The position numbers and the translations under genes were made by a program. A stretch of DNA of 64,000 bases, taken from the NCBI GenBank assembly GCA_905221605.1, contig CAJNDS010002235.1, positions 1,168,875 through 1,232,874 on the forward strand, read 5' to 3'. Within the stretch, counting starts at the first letter, position 1, and every line of letters starts with the position of its first letter. Positions 12,003 through 23,709 of this stretch are shown piece after piece. Source of the stretch: Symbiodinium natans. Its lineage: Eukaryota; Sar; Dinophyceae; Suessiales; Symbiodiniaceae. The notes below the pieces were generated by a model that did not search any database, had not been told where the DNA came from, and worked only from the letters and a program-made list of their open reading frames with translations.

Positions 12003-12087
12003 GTGATAGAACCCGAATCCGTACCGTCCGCACCTGCCGGCTTCGAGCACTACACACCAACAGGGTCGAAGAAGACAACGACTTGAT
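12003..12087 (+). CDS. Possible exon
   Basis: Segment without telomere motif, just before a long CCCTAAA array. The best frame reads EPESVPSAPAGFEHYTPTGS. The neighbouring frame is also open and no junction can be tested. Confidence 0.22.
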
Positions 12088-12101
12088 GTTTTTTTGTTAG
12101 C

Positions 12102-12199
12102 CCAAACCCTAAACCCTAAACCCTAAACCCTAAACCCTAAACCCTAAACCCTAAACCCTAAACCCTAAACCCTAAACCCTAAACCCTAAACCCTAAACC
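12102..12199. repeat. CCCTAAA array
   Basis: Perfect CCCTAAA units. A second array at 12296-12353 brackets a unique piece of about 95 bases containing KIYRGEDLIPRKA in one frame. Confidence 0.95.
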
Positions 12200-12766
12200 G
12201 AATGAAGATGCGCAGCTGAGCCGGGTACTCTGCTTTCCCCAAGGGCAAGATATACCGAGGCGAAGATCTGATCCCCCGGAAGGCTACATAAGGACTAAAC
12301 CCTAAACCCTAAACCCTAAACCCTAAACCCTAAACCCTAAACCCTAAACCCTATATCAATTGAAATCCTTACTCTTAAGCCCTTAAACCGTACAAGCCAT
12401 AGAAACTTAAACCCTCTAAACCCTCATCAAGCTCACTAAGCCCTGATTCCTGGAGCCCTACATCATGTCGTTAAATCCCAAAACCCTAGTACGCCCGGGG
12501 CTTCAATGAGGTGAGGACATCAACCGCTGTTCCTTCTGGAAGGTGGGGCTTTCACAGGGTTTAGGGTTTCGGGTCAAGGGGCTTTGAGGGCTTTGCGCGA
12601 TGTTATCACAGAGCACATAGTGTTTCTACCGTTTGTGTTTAGGGGTGAGGATTGATTATGGTGCATGAGTTTTTGCAGCTAAACCCTACCCCTAAACCCT
12701 AAACCTTAAACCCTAAACCCTAAACCCTAAACCCTAATCCCCCCCCCTCCCCCCCACTTGTGCCAG

Positions 12767-12852
12767 GCTGCGCCGCTTGCCCCAAAAGCCGCGAAGGGTG
12801 TGCACTGCTACCGGAAGATGCGCCGCTCGACGGGCAGACTTGCGGAGCAGAG
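12767..12852 (+). CDS. Probable Cys-rich exon
   Basis: Acceptor GTGCCAG|GC after CCCTAAA repeats. Encodes CAACPKSREGC, then a linker and DGQTCGAEF. Four cysteines in 28 codons on the same strand as the other Cys-rich exons. Its spacing does not match the 51-residue repeat, so it may be another module of the same protein. Confidence 0.5.
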
Positions 12853-13185
12853 TTTGGGGTTTAATCCCTTCCCCCTAATACTAAAACCCTCCCCCCCCCC
12901 CTCCCTAATTCTGAAATTCGCCTGGGCCCGAAAAATATTTAAAATTAGGGGGGGTCTAAATCCTAAAACCTGAATTCCGAAACCCCCTAATGGCTCAACT
13001 CAAGGGCGAAGGCCCTGAGCCCCTCCCCCCCTAAATCCCAAACAGGTTTAGTATTGGGCTGGGTGCCGGCAGGGCCCGGGAAAAATAATATTTAAAATTA
13101 GGGGGGGGGGGGGTTTTAGTAATAGGGGGAAGCGATTAGGGTTTAGGGTCTAGGGTTTAGGGTTTAGGGTTTAGGGGTTGGTGGG

Positions 13186-13285
13186 CCCTCGGGACATTTT
13201 AGATTTTCCCTTTTCGGGTTTAAGACTAAGAGGATCATATTCAGGTTTTTTTTTCAGAGAGTTGTTAAGAGCCATCCTAGTAGAG
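13186..13285. mobile_element. Family D inverted-repeat element
   Basis: Starts GGCCCTCGGGACATTTTAG and ends GTTAAGAGCCATCCTAGTA. Related copies at 52999-53098, 61644-61728 and, split by CCCTAAA repeats, 11045-11165. Confidence 0.65.
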
Positions 13286-13314
13286 GGCTTCGGGGCTCCA
13301 GGGTTACCAGTGCT

Positions 13315-13438
13315 TACTTGGAGGCTCATGGTACTTCTGAACCCAGTGATAACTCTACTTATAACCCACTTGTGAGCCCCTTAAAGTGCCCTACCATGGT
13401 TGTTATAGCTGGGTTCATAAGTACCATGAACCTCCGAG
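13315..13438. mobile_element. Family A inverted-repeat element
   Basis: About 124 bases. The left end TACTTGGAGGCTCATGGTAC pairs with the right end GTACCATGAACCTCCGAGT. The interior TTATAACCCA / TGGGTT motifs are also inverted. No coding capacity, so it looks like a MITE. Confidence 0.8.
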
Positions 13439-14394
13439 TCGGGTTCCTCCATTCTTGGGGTTTTGGGAGTTCACGGGAGTTCGGGGGAGTTTGGTGACTT
13501 CTTTTGGGGTTTCGAGCTTCAGGGTGGAAAGCCTGTTTAGGGTGTTGGGTTTTGAGGTATAGGGAGTTCAGGATTGTTGGCGGTTGAAGTGGAGTCTAGG
13601 GTTGTGGCGTGGAAGGTTTCGGATTCAGGGTTGACGGCCTACTGACCCTCAGCCATAAGCCCCATAAACCCTAAGATCACCGGTATATCCTGAGGTCTGG
13701 CAGAAAAGAAAGACAGCCGCCCTGCCTCCGAGGCAGTTTGATCGGAGTTCTGTTGCAGGGCTTCGGCTTGAAAAAGCGTAGCACCCGCAGAGGTACCTTT
13801 GTTGACTAATGTTTGGGTTGTGCAGGTGCCGAGATCTCAACTATAGTGTCATGGTATCTATGTTCCAGGGGGGCGGGGGAGGTCAATCCCCAAACTCTGA
13901 CCCCAAACCGCTAAACCGCCCCAAGCCCTGAACCCTGAACCCTCCAACCCCCAACCCTAAACCCTAAACTATAAACCCTAAACTAAACCCTAAACCCTAC
14001 ACCGTTTCGGTGTTGATGGCTGGGGCTTTAAGAAGTTTCGAGCCTCAAGGCTCTTTATCGGTTCTCACCCTAATCCTAAATCCCTCTTTCTGCAAACCCT
14101 TAGCTCCTTAAATCACTCAGCCCTAAGTTCTACATCCCTAGACCCTAGACCCTAAACCCTAACCCCTAAACCCTAAACCCTAAACCCTAGACCCTAGTTC
14201 CAAAACTGTCAGCCTCTCTGTCTGCTCTTGGTTTGGTTGGTTTTGGGGCTGACAGCGGCTCGTCTCTTCAAGGCTACAATAGCGGCCGGCATGTGCAGTA
14301 GAGGTTTAGGGGCCAGGGTTTAGGGTTTAGGGTTTAGGATTTAAACTTTCAACCCTGCTACTCCCCGCCAGTCCTCGCTGCACGAAAGCCGCAG

Positions 14395-14441
14395 GTGGTA
14401 CTACCCGCATGGGGAAAGGCATCCATGAGTACCTCGGTGGC
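14395..14441 (+). CDS. Possible exon
   Basis: Acceptor CCGCAG|GT. Reads GGTTRMGKGIHEYLGG and is followed directly by TTTAGGG repeats. Neighbour phase not established. Confidence 0.25.
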
Positions 14442-14490
14442 AGGGGTTTCGGGTTTGGGGTTTAGGGTTTAGGGTTTAGGGTTTGGGGTT

Positions 14491-14588
14491 GGGATGTTCC
14501 CCCTTGCACTAACAGTCCTTCTTGGGGACTATAGTACCCCGATTAAAACCCCTATCAAGGACTGCTGGTATAAGGGGGAACATTCCAA
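14491..14588. mobile_element. Family B inverted-repeat element
   Basis: Starts GGGATGTTCCCCCTTGCACT and ends AAGGGGGAACATTCC, with inner AACAGTCCTT / AAGGACTG arms. Other copies: 28045-28147, 46590-46685, 49671-49778, 50902-51006, 55389-55497, 62565-62661; fragments at 28422 and 47938. Confidence 0.8.
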
Positions 14589-14795
14589 GTTTGGGGTCTT
14601 TGAGGTTTACAGTAGTCAGTTCGGATCTCGGGTGATTTCCTTACAGCTTCTGCCCGCTTAAACCCTCAACCCTAAACCCTAAACACTAAGCCCTAAACCC
14701 TAGTTCAGCAGACAATGCCTGGACTCTCAGCTCTTGCCACTCCGAGGCCTTTTAGGGATTAGGTTGGAAGCTGAAGGTGAATGAATAGTTGGAGT

Positions 14796-15300
14796 TTAGG
14801 GTTCATTTGAGACACCATCTCCTGTGCCACTGTCACATCCTTCTGCTCCCTGGGCGCCTGGAACTTCGCAGTCTTCGATGGTTTTGAGGATGCGATTTTC
14901 CGGTGCTGGCTCCTGATGCATCGCCGTCTCTGTGCGACCCGGCCACTTCGTGAGTGCGCTCTTCACCTTGTGGACATGGGCAAAGAGTCCGGTGTTGGCA
15001 AGGCTTGGGCCAGAGCTATACAAGAAGCTTTGGCAGCCATCCGAGTTCACGATCCTTTCGCGCGCGCGCGCGACGTTGTGATCAATACCTACGACCGCAT
15101 TTGGGCACTGGACGTTCACGCGCGAAAGCCAAGGTTTGTTTGCCCATGGGCACGTTTCGTGTTACCTCCCCCTGCAAGGGTTTTGGGTTTGGGTCATGCA
15201 AAAAGCTTGCTTTAGAAGCGAAAGGTCCCCCCCGGAGCCCTCTGTTCGGCCAAAGAATTGCCAAAGAAGCATGGTTGCATGTCCATTGCTGACTTGCTCA
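14796..15300. other. GC-rich unique segment, coding potential unresolved
   Basis: About 500 bases without telomere motif. A - strand frame (15119 to 14796, 107 codons, starting MNVQCPNAVVGIDHNV) overlaps + strand frames of 99 and 112 codons. No family is recognisable and no splice-phase evidence favours either strand. It could be a captured gene or retroelement fragment. Confidence 0.3.
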
Positions 15301-15301
15301 G

Positions 15302-17090
15302 CATGTTCGACCTGCGACAAGCCGGCATCGCATGTTCCTCCAATTCGGCCAAACATGCATTGAAACTTCATGCTAACCCGAAACCCAAAATTTGATGATT
15401 GAGGGGCTTTAGGGTTCTTAGGCTTTAGGAGTCCCTCATGCAAGCACGAGTAGTATATGCATGCGTATATGCATGGTCACAACATAAACAGCATCGCTGC
15501 ATATCCATGCTCAATTTCACGGTTGAGCACATTGGAACCATCCATTGTGAAGCTTCCAACAAACCCAAGCAGAGACACACCCTTACCAAAATATGTTTTA
15601 TGCTACACATGGTAATTAACATGGATTCGAGGACTGTGGGGGCCCTAAACCCTAAACCCTGTAAACCCTAAAAGGCCTAGAAACCCTACAAACCCGATAC
15701 CACACCTTCCCCTAATCATCTGGCTTGATGTGGGTTAACGCTAAACACCTACACCCTGGATCATAAGTGCTTGCTTGGCAGCTCTTGTGACTTTGTAAGT
15801 CTACTTCGTATGCCGAACAAGCCCATTCTAATCCCAATGCCCCACCTTGCTAACCCTACTTTATCTTGGTTGGTGGTCTCTTTAAGTAGGGTTTCTGTTT
15901 TGTGGGCGGGGGGGGGGGGGTCTTGTTAGGTTATCTAGGGGCTATATTAATGTACAAGGGTAACAGACAAAGAGGCCACCGGTCTTTATAAACCCTACTG
16001 GCTAAGACACTAGGGCTTCCAAGTGAAGTTTGGGTTAGCGCAACGCCAGTTGCAGCTGCACTTGCCTACTTGGTGACCTACGTCTGCCGCCAAGTTTACA
16101 CCAAACAGGGTACCCCTTTTATTCCCAGGGTTACTCTTGGGTCTAACTACCCATGACCCTCCGAGAGCTCTAAACCCTAAACCCAAGAACCCTACACCCA
16201 AGAACCCTAATCCCTACACCCTAAACCCTAAAACCCTGAACCCTAAACCCTAAACCCTAGATGCCCAAGACCCTTCAAGAGCCCCGTCCCTACAACCTGA
16301 GCCTGTAAAGCCACCGTGCCAACCGAGGCTCTAGCTTGGACACGACCTTGCCAAGCAAATGTCGGCTGGCTGCACAGGTTTAGGGTTTAGGGTTTAGGGT
16401 TTAGGGTTTAGGGTGTAGGGTGTAGGGTTTAGGGTTTAGGTTTTAGGGTTTGGGGTTAGTTCAATGTAGGCCCTCGGGACATCTTACCCTTGACGAGACA
16501 GTACGCCACAGGTGACAGACATGCTTTCGCCGACAGTCAATTCTTAGATCCCCGCTCCTAACCAACGAGTTTGTTAAGTTTCAACTGCCAGAAATTCGTC
16601 TTCTCACCCTCACACGCCCTAGCCCTAAACCCTAAACCCTAAACTCTAAGCCTAGCTTCCTCTTGGGTCGAGGCGTGGTCTAGAAAGGATCCAACTTCCC
16701 AGAAGCACCGAGAGCGGCCACAGAGCTGCAGGGTTGTAACAGGCTTTGCGGGGGTTTAGGACTTAGGGTTTAGGGTTTAGGGTTTAGAGTTGCAGGGTTT
16801 ATAGGGTTTGCAGGGTTCGTAGTCAAGGGACTAAAGGAGGGACCCTTACAAGAGGGACCCTTACAAGTGACCTTGGGGCTTATTTAGGGGGTATTTCTGT
16901 GCTACTTAACATAGGGTTCATTTAGGGTTGATATCGTGTTGTTGTTTCAAAGTGTTTGTGGGGGTTTCATACATTTTTTCAGGGTTTAGGGTTTACAGGG
17001 CTGACTGCTTAGAGATTTCCGTGTGTGTGTGTGTGCATTTCGGCAAAGAAGCCCTAAACCCTAAACCCTAAACCCTAAACCCTAAACCCT
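15302..17090. other. Repeat-rich DNA, no firm gene
   Basis: Short telomere-type runs, a G-run at 15908, a partial family C end near 16100, and a TTTAGGG array at 16378-16450. A 43-base piece at 16335-16377 (PCQANVGWLH) with AG and GT flanks could be an exon but cannot be tested. Confidence 0.4.
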
Positions 17091-17106
17091 ACTTCATATC
17101 CCGCAG

Positions 17107-17217
17107 CGTGTACGTGTGGAAGAAGCCCTCGAAGGCAATGACGGGCTCGTGGGCACCCGGTGCAGCAGCGCGTGGAACGAAGCCGCCGGCGAGCTCTACC
17201 CGTGGTGCCTGGATTTG
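17107..17217 (+). CDS. Probable exon of an F5/8C (discoidin/fucolectin)-like domain
   Basis: Lies between CCCTAAA (17046-17090) and TTTAGGG (from 17222), with acceptor CCGCAG. Only one frame is open over 37 codons. It contains NDGLVGTRCSSAWNEAAG followed by ELYPWCLDL, resembling the D-G-N...C-S-S...P-W-W-x-V-D-L stretch of fucolectin-type F5/8C domains, with Cys for the second Trp. These domains bind sugars or lipids outside the cell. The matching C-terminal part is at 25.4-26.1 kb; whether both belong to one domain copy is unknown. Confidence 0.5.
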
Positions 17218-17493
17218 CATTATTTGGGGTTAGGGTTTAGGGTTTAGGGTTTCCGGTTTAGGGTTTAGGGTTTAGGGTCCGGTCAGCTCTACATTTTTTT
17301 TTTTGTTTTGGGGGGGGGGGGGGGGGGGTTCGGGTTAGGGTTTTTACCTTACAGGCTCCTGTGTGGTACCTTTTTTGTGTAGAATACTGCAATCCCGGAA
17401 ATGGGACTACATGGGAGCCTTGGGGTAGGGTGCAGAGCTTTGGGCTGGGGAGCTGTGGGGTTGAGGATGGAAGATCTGGTCAGTTGACACGAA

Positions 17494-17579
17494 GGTTTAG
17501 GGTTTAGGGTTTAGGGTTTAGGGTTTAGGGTTTAGGGTTTAGGGTTTAGGGTTTAGGGTTTAGGGTTTAGGGTTTAGGG
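17494..17579. repeat. Perfect TTTAGGG array
   Basis: Twelve units, flanked by unique sequence. Confidence 0.95.
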
Positions 17580-17639
17580 CATGTTAGGAAGGCCGACTCG
17601 TCTCAATTCAAGTGTTCATTCTTTTGCAGACATGTAGCT

Positions 17640-17795
17640 TGAAGGGACATAGGGAGGGACCCCCTAGAAGGAACCCTTAGTCTTAATTCCCCTGTGCAAC
17701 CTCTCTCTCTATATATATATGTATATATACACCTTATATATATATATAGTTACCCCGAAGGTCCCTTATAAGGGTCCCTCCTTTAGTCCCTTGAT
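17640..17795. mobile_element. Family H palindromic element with (TA)n core
   Basis: AGGGAGGGACCCCCT...CCCTTA on the left is mirrored by TTATAAGGGTCCCTCCTTT on the right around a TATATA core. A related half lies at 16838-16890. Confidence 0.55.
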
Positions 17796-18473
17796 AGCTC
17801 AGTTGCAGCCTTCTCACCAAAAGAAAATCCTAGGCCAGCGTGCAACGGTTGGGGACAACTGCATTGGAATTTCCCTGCAAACTGCCCCATTGGCATATGG
17901 TCGCCCACTCATACAGTGGCATGAGCACAGGGATAAGCCTATACGTCCTAAACCCTATAACCCTGGAAACCCTAAACCCTAGACCCTACAAACCCTAAAC
18001 CCTCCAGCCGCGATCCAAATGTTCTAAGCCCCTAAGCCTAGAAAAAAACAGCAAAAAACACAACCCCGTTAAAGCCCTTTGCGACCAACTGCCCTATGCC
18101 AAAGATCCATCCCTAACTTGCCCAAGCGCACCCCCACCCCCCCCCCCAACCCGGGTTTCTATACCCTCAAACCTCCCAAGCACTAAGTGCCCGAAGCCCG
18201 CCCCCCAAGCAAAAACAAGTCCCTTATAAGCCTTTACTGCTCAAGCCCCAGGCCCCTAAAACCCCTGGAGCCCCCTTTTTTTAAGTGACTAGGTGTTAGG
18301 GGTTTATAAGCCCCAAGCCCCTTAAGACCCCCCCCCCCCCCCAACATTCCCAATTACCTTGAACCCTAAGATCCTAAACCCTAAACTCCTTAACTCCTTA
18401 ACCCTAAACCCTAAACCCTGAATCCTAAACCCTAAACCCTAAACTTCGGAGATGCGATCCCTGAAGGTGGCAG

Positions 18474-18536
18474 ATGGATCTCGGCGACACGGAGACCATG
18501 GTGAAGCGCCTCGGCTTCCGTTGCTCTGCCAGTGCT
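18474..18536 (+). CDS. Possible exon
   Basis: After CCCTAAA and TGGCAG. Reads MDLGDTETMVKRLGFRCSAS before a poly-T tract. The acceptor lacks the G seen in nearly all firm exons, which lowers confidence. Confidence 0.28.
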
Positions 18537-19520
18537 CTTTTTTTTTTTTGTTGGGGGGGTGGGGGGGGGTGGGGGTTAGGGTTTAGGATTTAGGGTTATA
18601 GTGTTTAGGCTTATAGGGTTAGAGGGTTATAGGTTATAGTTTTAGGGTTTAGGGTTTAGGGTTAAGTTTATATATACATATATATATATACACACAAGTA
18701 TAGCCAAGGGAAGCAGCATGTCATGTGGGTATTAGGATCCGTTGCTTTCGTCGAAGGTGGGTTGAGGGCTCGACATTGCCCATATTGCATGTGTACAAGT
18801 CACTGCCATCAGTCTTTGCTGGGTTTAGGGTTTAGGGTTTAGGGTTATAAACCCTAAACCCGAAATGCTAAACCCTGATGTTTTAATTGCGACGTGTCCC
18901 CCCCTGCCTGGTGGTAAGGGGAACGCAGCAAGTGCACCACGTGACAGCAGGAAGAGGTTCTATGGAGAGTATAGAAACCCCAAACCCTAAACCCCAAACC
19001 CCAAACCCTAAACCCTAAACCCTACTTTTGGTTAGGCCAAGGGGTTTTGTCACAAACTGTTTGGTAGGGAATTGTGGCTTTGGGGGAGCTCACCCGAAAC
19101 TCTCCAAGCCCTTAGACCCCCTAAACCCCAAACTCCGTAAACTTTCCCTAAACCCTAAACCCCAAACCCGAAACCCTCAGCCCTAAACCCAAACTCCCTA
19201 AGCCCTAAAGCCCCTAAACTCTAAACCCTGCACCGAGAACCCCAAGCCGCAAGCCCTTAAAGTCCCTAAACTCGTAAGCCCTAAGCCCTAAACCCTGAAC
19301 CCTTAGGGTTTGGAGTTTTCTGAATTTAGGATTTAGAACCTACAGGGTTTCGGACGGAACTGTTTAGGGTTTTGCGTTCCAAGCCCCACACCCACGAGCA
19401 GAAAGCAACCACAAGTCCGAAGACCAACTCTAACCCTGAACAGGTGTGAGGGGAGCAGGGAGGTGGATTTTCCCACTCGTGAGTACGTTGCCGAGCAACC
19501 GACGACTTGGTCCTCCACAG

Positions 19521-19637
19521 TGCAGCAGAAAGAGTGGTGGCCATCCAGCTCGGACCAGGCGGAGCAGCGAATCACACGAGAACGAAGCCGAGGAGTGTGT
19601 GACTCGAGCAAAGTTAAGGCTCCTTGGCTGGGCCCGG
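19521..19637 (+). CDS. Possible exon with GT donor
   Basis: CCACAG acceptor and donor CGG|GTATGAG, 39 codons in phase 0 with five Cys or His near the ends (start CSRKSGGHPARTRRSSESH). Overlapping frames on both strands are also open, so the call is weak. Confidence 0.28.
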
Positions 19638-19684
19638 GTATGAGCCCTGAGCTGCAGCAGAGCAGGTCAAGCAGGTCCAGGAGG

Positions 19685-19949
19685 TAGGGTTTAGGGTTTA
19701 GGGTTTAGGGTTTAGGGTTTAGGGTTTAGGGTTTAGGGTTTAGGGTTTAGGGTTTAGGGTTTAGGGTTTAGGGTTTAAGGCATCAGAAGGCTTATGGCGA
19801 TGAGCCTCAGGTTTGGTCGGGCCACGCGGATCAAGCCGGCGCTGCAAGGATTGCGTGTTGCGGTTTCAAGTGCGGCAGAACGGGTTTAGGGTTTAGGGTT
19901 TAGGGTTTAGGGTTTAGGGTTTAGGGTTTAGGGTTTAGGGTTTAGGGGG
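19685..19949. repeat. Two TTTAGGG arrays around a possible exon
   Basis: Perfect arrays at 19685-19777 and 19883-19949. Between them, 19811-19882 (CTCAG|G) is open for 24 codons with ARIACCGFKCGRTG, a possible Cys-containing exon. Confidence 0.6.
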
Positions 19950-20450
19950 TGATCCGACCATACACCCGAGGATTGACTGTGCCGGTTGGAGGTGCACTAG
20001 ACCTGGCAAAACGGAACAATTCGTCGTCTGGGTCGCATGAATCCACCCCCTAAACCCTAAACCCTAAACCCGAAGCCCCAGACCCTAACCCCAAACCCTA
20101 AACCCTACGTAGGCCCTACAACCCTAAATCCTAAACCCTTGGACAAGGATCCGTGTCCTCAGCGATCCGGACGGCTGCGAGGCCACCGCTGAGCGATTCC
20201 ATGGAGGGAGATCGGGCCTCGCGGTCCCTCGCCCATGCGGCTTAGGGTTTGGGGTTTGGGGTTTAGGGTTTAGGGTCCCTAGCCCTACCTGATAAGAATG
20301 CATATCGTGTAGGTTTGTTCTTCTACAAGACCCGCTAAGATTCTCAGGAACCTGCAGAAAAAGTAGAGTTTGGTGTCCTATTAGGGTTAAGGCCAAAGCA
20401 ACCAAGACCCAAAACCTTAAGCCCTAAACCCTAAACGGTTCTCGCGCCAG

Positions 20451-20532
20451 GCCTTGTCCGACAAAGACACTGGCCTGCACTGCTCCATCCTCGGTGGCGT
20501 TGTCGGCGTCAGCAAGACCCCGTGCGTCACAG
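20451..20532 (+). CDS. Probable exon of a secreted-type domain
   Basis: Acceptor CGCCAG|G after CCCTAAA, and GC donor ACA G|GCCTTGG, the commonest class here. Encodes ALSDKDTGLHCSILGG then VVGVSKTPCVT. Two cysteines and the location between the two F5/8C-like pieces suggest the same extracellular protein (inference). Confidence 0.42.
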
Positions 20533-21778
20533 GCCTTGGGTGGTGGGGCTGAGGCTCCTACCTGGGACCTACAATGAGAGGCCTCAGACCCAGAAATCCT
20601 AGAACCCTTAAAGCCCCAAGACTCTGAACCTACACCCTAAAGCCCTACAAGTCAGGCGCAGCAACCCTACTATAAACTTGGGATTTCTTGGGTAGTGTAC
20701 TTCCTAAGGCACAGCTAAAGTTAGAATTTTTGCTCGGGTTCCAAGTTCATTATCGTAAAGCCTGCAGCCCCAAGATTCTGAAACCTTACAGCCGAAAGCC
20801 CAAACTTACAGCCGGCTCTAATTTGACTAAAGCAGATTGGGTTTAGGGTTTAGGGTTTAGGCTGCAGGCTTTAGGCTTTGGGCTTTAGTCTTTAGGCTTT
20901 AGGCTTGCAGGGTGTCGGGTGTAGGGTTGAGTAGCACACAGACAACTTAGGCGTCGGTTCGACAAGATATCTTCACCATGGATCTCTGTGATCTCCATGG
21001 ACCATGATGTCTCTGGTTTCGGTGAGCTCTAAACCCCAAACCCTAAACCCCAAACCCTAAACCCTAAACCCTAAACCCCACAACCTGCAAGGCTTTGGGT
21101 TCGCGCTGCATGGGATCCTACCACACCCCCTAAACCCACCCATGCCACCAAAGCGACGCAGCCTCCACCTCCAAGCCGAAGGCGTACCTTGAGAACCCAA
21201 AGGTTTAAGGGTTTAAGGGTTTAAGGGTTTAGGGTTTATAACTTAGGGCTTAGGGTTTAGGACTTAAATAGAGCCCTTAGGATTCCCAATAAGGTACAGT
21301 ACCCCTAATTTCGGAAACCCCCCAATTTCATGTTGCCGCAATGCCTGGGGATTAAGACCAACGCGCCGGTAGTGGTTGAGAGGCCGAGGATTTCAACCTC
21401 GCATCGGGCGGTCGCCAGCCCAATTTGGCCTTTCAAACGCTAAGTACCCCGATCTGCCAAAACCCCTGAATTGAGGAATATACCCTACCTAATTCATAAT
21501 GAGGATCATTAGTATAAGTTAAGCCCCTAATTCATAATAAGGATCATTTGTAGAAATTATGCTATAATCCTTAGTTAAGGGGTCTTGGAAGATCTGTTAA
21601 TTGTGCCTAAGTCTAAGTTGCAAGCATGGCTCGCAGCGTCCAACAGACATGTTTCACTGGTTTCAGTGGTACCTCTTCCCTATTCTTTGGCCCTGTGTAA
21701 CATACCCTAAACCCTAAACCCTGAACCCTAAACCCTAAACCCTAAACCCGAGTGAATTCATGTTTGACAGAGCGGAAC

Positions 21779-22603
21779 ATGGCCAGCGGTACGGTCTTCA
21801 TATGCAACCCTGCGGGGGAACAAGTGGCGATCCCTTTCTCGGACAAGGACACCGTAAGGAAGCTCAAGGAGCAGCTGTCGGCCAAACGACACGCCGGAGT
21901 TGCACACTTGATGCTGCTGAATGGCGCTGAAGTTCTGCAGGATGACCGGACCTTGGTGGACCATGGCGTTGCCGATGGCACGCTGTTAACACAAGTGGCC
22001 TCTCCACTGCCTTCAGGAGACTTCGGGTTCAGGAGCGGTGGCACGCATGCCCCGCCGGCCGGGAGGAACACCTCTGCGATCGTGCATGCTGTCTTCGGAC
22101 ACAGCGGACAAGGATCTGCAACTTTCGATGTGAGTGTCGCAGAGGACGAGATCACCTCGCTCATGGAGGGGCCAGACTGGGATCCTTTTGCCTGGGGTGC
22201 GGCCTTCGACCACCAGTACCAGGGCACTGTGCGGCTAGGCAACGACTCGGAGCTGATCCTGGCCGTCGCAGAGTGCGCACGCAAAGGGCGTTTCGAGGTG
22301 GCGGAGCCCGCGGAACTTTCGGGAAGGCTCTGCCCCGACGATCCTGAGGCTGTGGAGCTGCAAATTCCCTTGGCAGCGGGAGGCTGCAACGAGGGCACCG
22401 CCGGCCTAAAGTGGCTGACGCTCAAGATGGGGCAATCCACACAGAAGGGAGAGCGTGGCGATTGCCATCGACCCGCTCGGCGTGGTCTCATTTTTCCCAC
22501 TCCAGACATAGGAGCTGCACCCCATGCAGAGCAACGAGATGGGCCTCGGCCTCAAATTCCGCCTTTGAATGGCCCCGCCCAAGAATGCTGCATGCTGCTT
22601 TGA
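21779..22603 (+). CDS. Ubiquitin-like-domain protein, possibly frame-damaged
   Basis: The longest continuous ORF in the window (274 codons from ATG 21779), preceded by CCCTAAA repeats and TTTGACAG. Residues 3-75 (GTVFICNPAGEQVAIPFSD ... LMLLNGAEVLQDDRTLVDHG) look like the ubiquitin-like N-terminus common in dinoflagellate proteins. From about 22440 another frame reads more naturally (ESVAIAIDPLGVVSFFPLQT, then a TAG and ELHPMQSNEMGLGLKFRL), suggesting a frameshift or missed short intron near there. About 220 bases of non-repeat DNA follow, possibly a 3' UTR. Being intronless it may be a retrocopy or a separate short gene. Function unknown. Confidence 0.6.
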   Translation: MASGTVFICNPAGEQVAIPFSDKDTVRKLKEQLSAKRHAGVAHLMLLNGAEVLQDDRTLVDHGVADGTLLTQVASPLPSGDFGFRSGGTHAPPAGRNTSAIVHAVFGHSGQGSATFDVSVAEDEITSLMEGPDWDPFAWGAAFDHQYQGTVRLGNDSELILAVAECARKGRFEVAEPAELSGRLCPDDPEAVELQIPLAAGGCNEGTAGLKWLTLKMGQSTQKGERGDCHRPARRGLIFPTPDIGAAPHAEQRDGPRPQIPPLNGPAQECCMLL

Positions 22604-22809
22604 CATATTTGAGGTGGTTCCGTGTCTCCTTCAAGCACCAGATGATGGAAGAAACGGAGCTCGCAGGAGATTTTCTGGAGAGCTCTCGGCCTTGGGTTCG
22701 AAGTGCACTTGTTGCGCGTTGAGATCGATTCCGCGTTGAAGTTCCGTCATTGGTATATGTGTTGCTTTCCAAACATGAGATTGACATAAACATGGAGTTC
22801 ACAGCACAT

Positions 22810-23036
22810 GACACTACTCGTTGCTAAAGAAACCCCGAAATATAGAAAACAATAATCCCTATACTGCCCTTATAAGGCTACTATTTGCTTAAGAACCCCC
22901 GAAATATCGAATAATAATCCCTGTACAGTAGTTTTTCTTGTTTTCTTGGGGGCGGGGCGGGGGTGGGGGGGGGTGCAGGGGCAATTTTCGCCTTAGGGGG
23001 GGAGGGGATGGTGGTTGAGGGTTTAGGGTTTAGGGT
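22810..23036. other. Family J fragments and G-rich tract
   Basis: Two head-to-tail pieces ending in CCCCGAAATAT...AATAATCCC, with TTTGCTTAAGAACCCCC, a motif also in the palindromes at 4800 and 40370. A G-rich tract follows. No gene seen. Confidence 0.5.
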
Positions 23037-23396
23037 TTAGGTTCGGCGTTGAGAGTCTTGGGCTGGTTTCTTGCTTAGGGCCTTGGGCTTCCCAAGGCCC
23101 TTCCCCTCGCCCTCCCCCCGTTGCGCGCGCAGGCAAAAACTGCTCTGGCACTGTTTGCGGCACCTTGGGGCAAGAGGAGCGCAGAGGGATGTAAGGGGTT
23201 GTGTTGGGACTCGTAACCCTAAATCAGCCCTAAGCCCTAAACCTTGAACCCTGTGTAAGGGGGTTCTGTTGGTATCTTCTTTAGGCCCCTGCCTTAGGTT
23301 ACCGAGGTCTCCAACCCAGATATTCCAAAACCCCTTAGTTATAAGCAATATACCCTGATTCATGATCAGGATCAGTAGTATAAATTGAGCTTTATT

Positions 23397-23709
23397 CCTA
23401 AACCCTAAACCCTAAACCCTAAACCCTAAGCCCTAAAACCCTAAACCCTAAACCCTAAACCCTAAACCCTAAACCCTAAACCCTAAACCCTAAACCCTAA
23501 ACCCTAAACCCTAAACCCTAAACCCTAAACCCTAAACCCTAAACCCTAAACCCTGAACCCTGAACCCTGAACCCTGAACCCTGAACCTGAACCCTGAACC
23601 CTGAACCCTGAACCCTGAACCCTGAACCCTGAACCCTGAACCCTAAACCCTAAACCCTAAACCCTAAACCCTAAACCCTAAACCCTAACCCTAAACCCTA
23701 AACCCTAAA
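23397..23709. repeat. CCCTAAA array with CCCTGAA block
   Basis: About 310 bases. A central block of CCCTGAA (23553-23640) is flanked by CCCTAAA on both sides, the same pattern as the 10.7 kb array with its CCCTAGA block. Confidence 0.95.
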
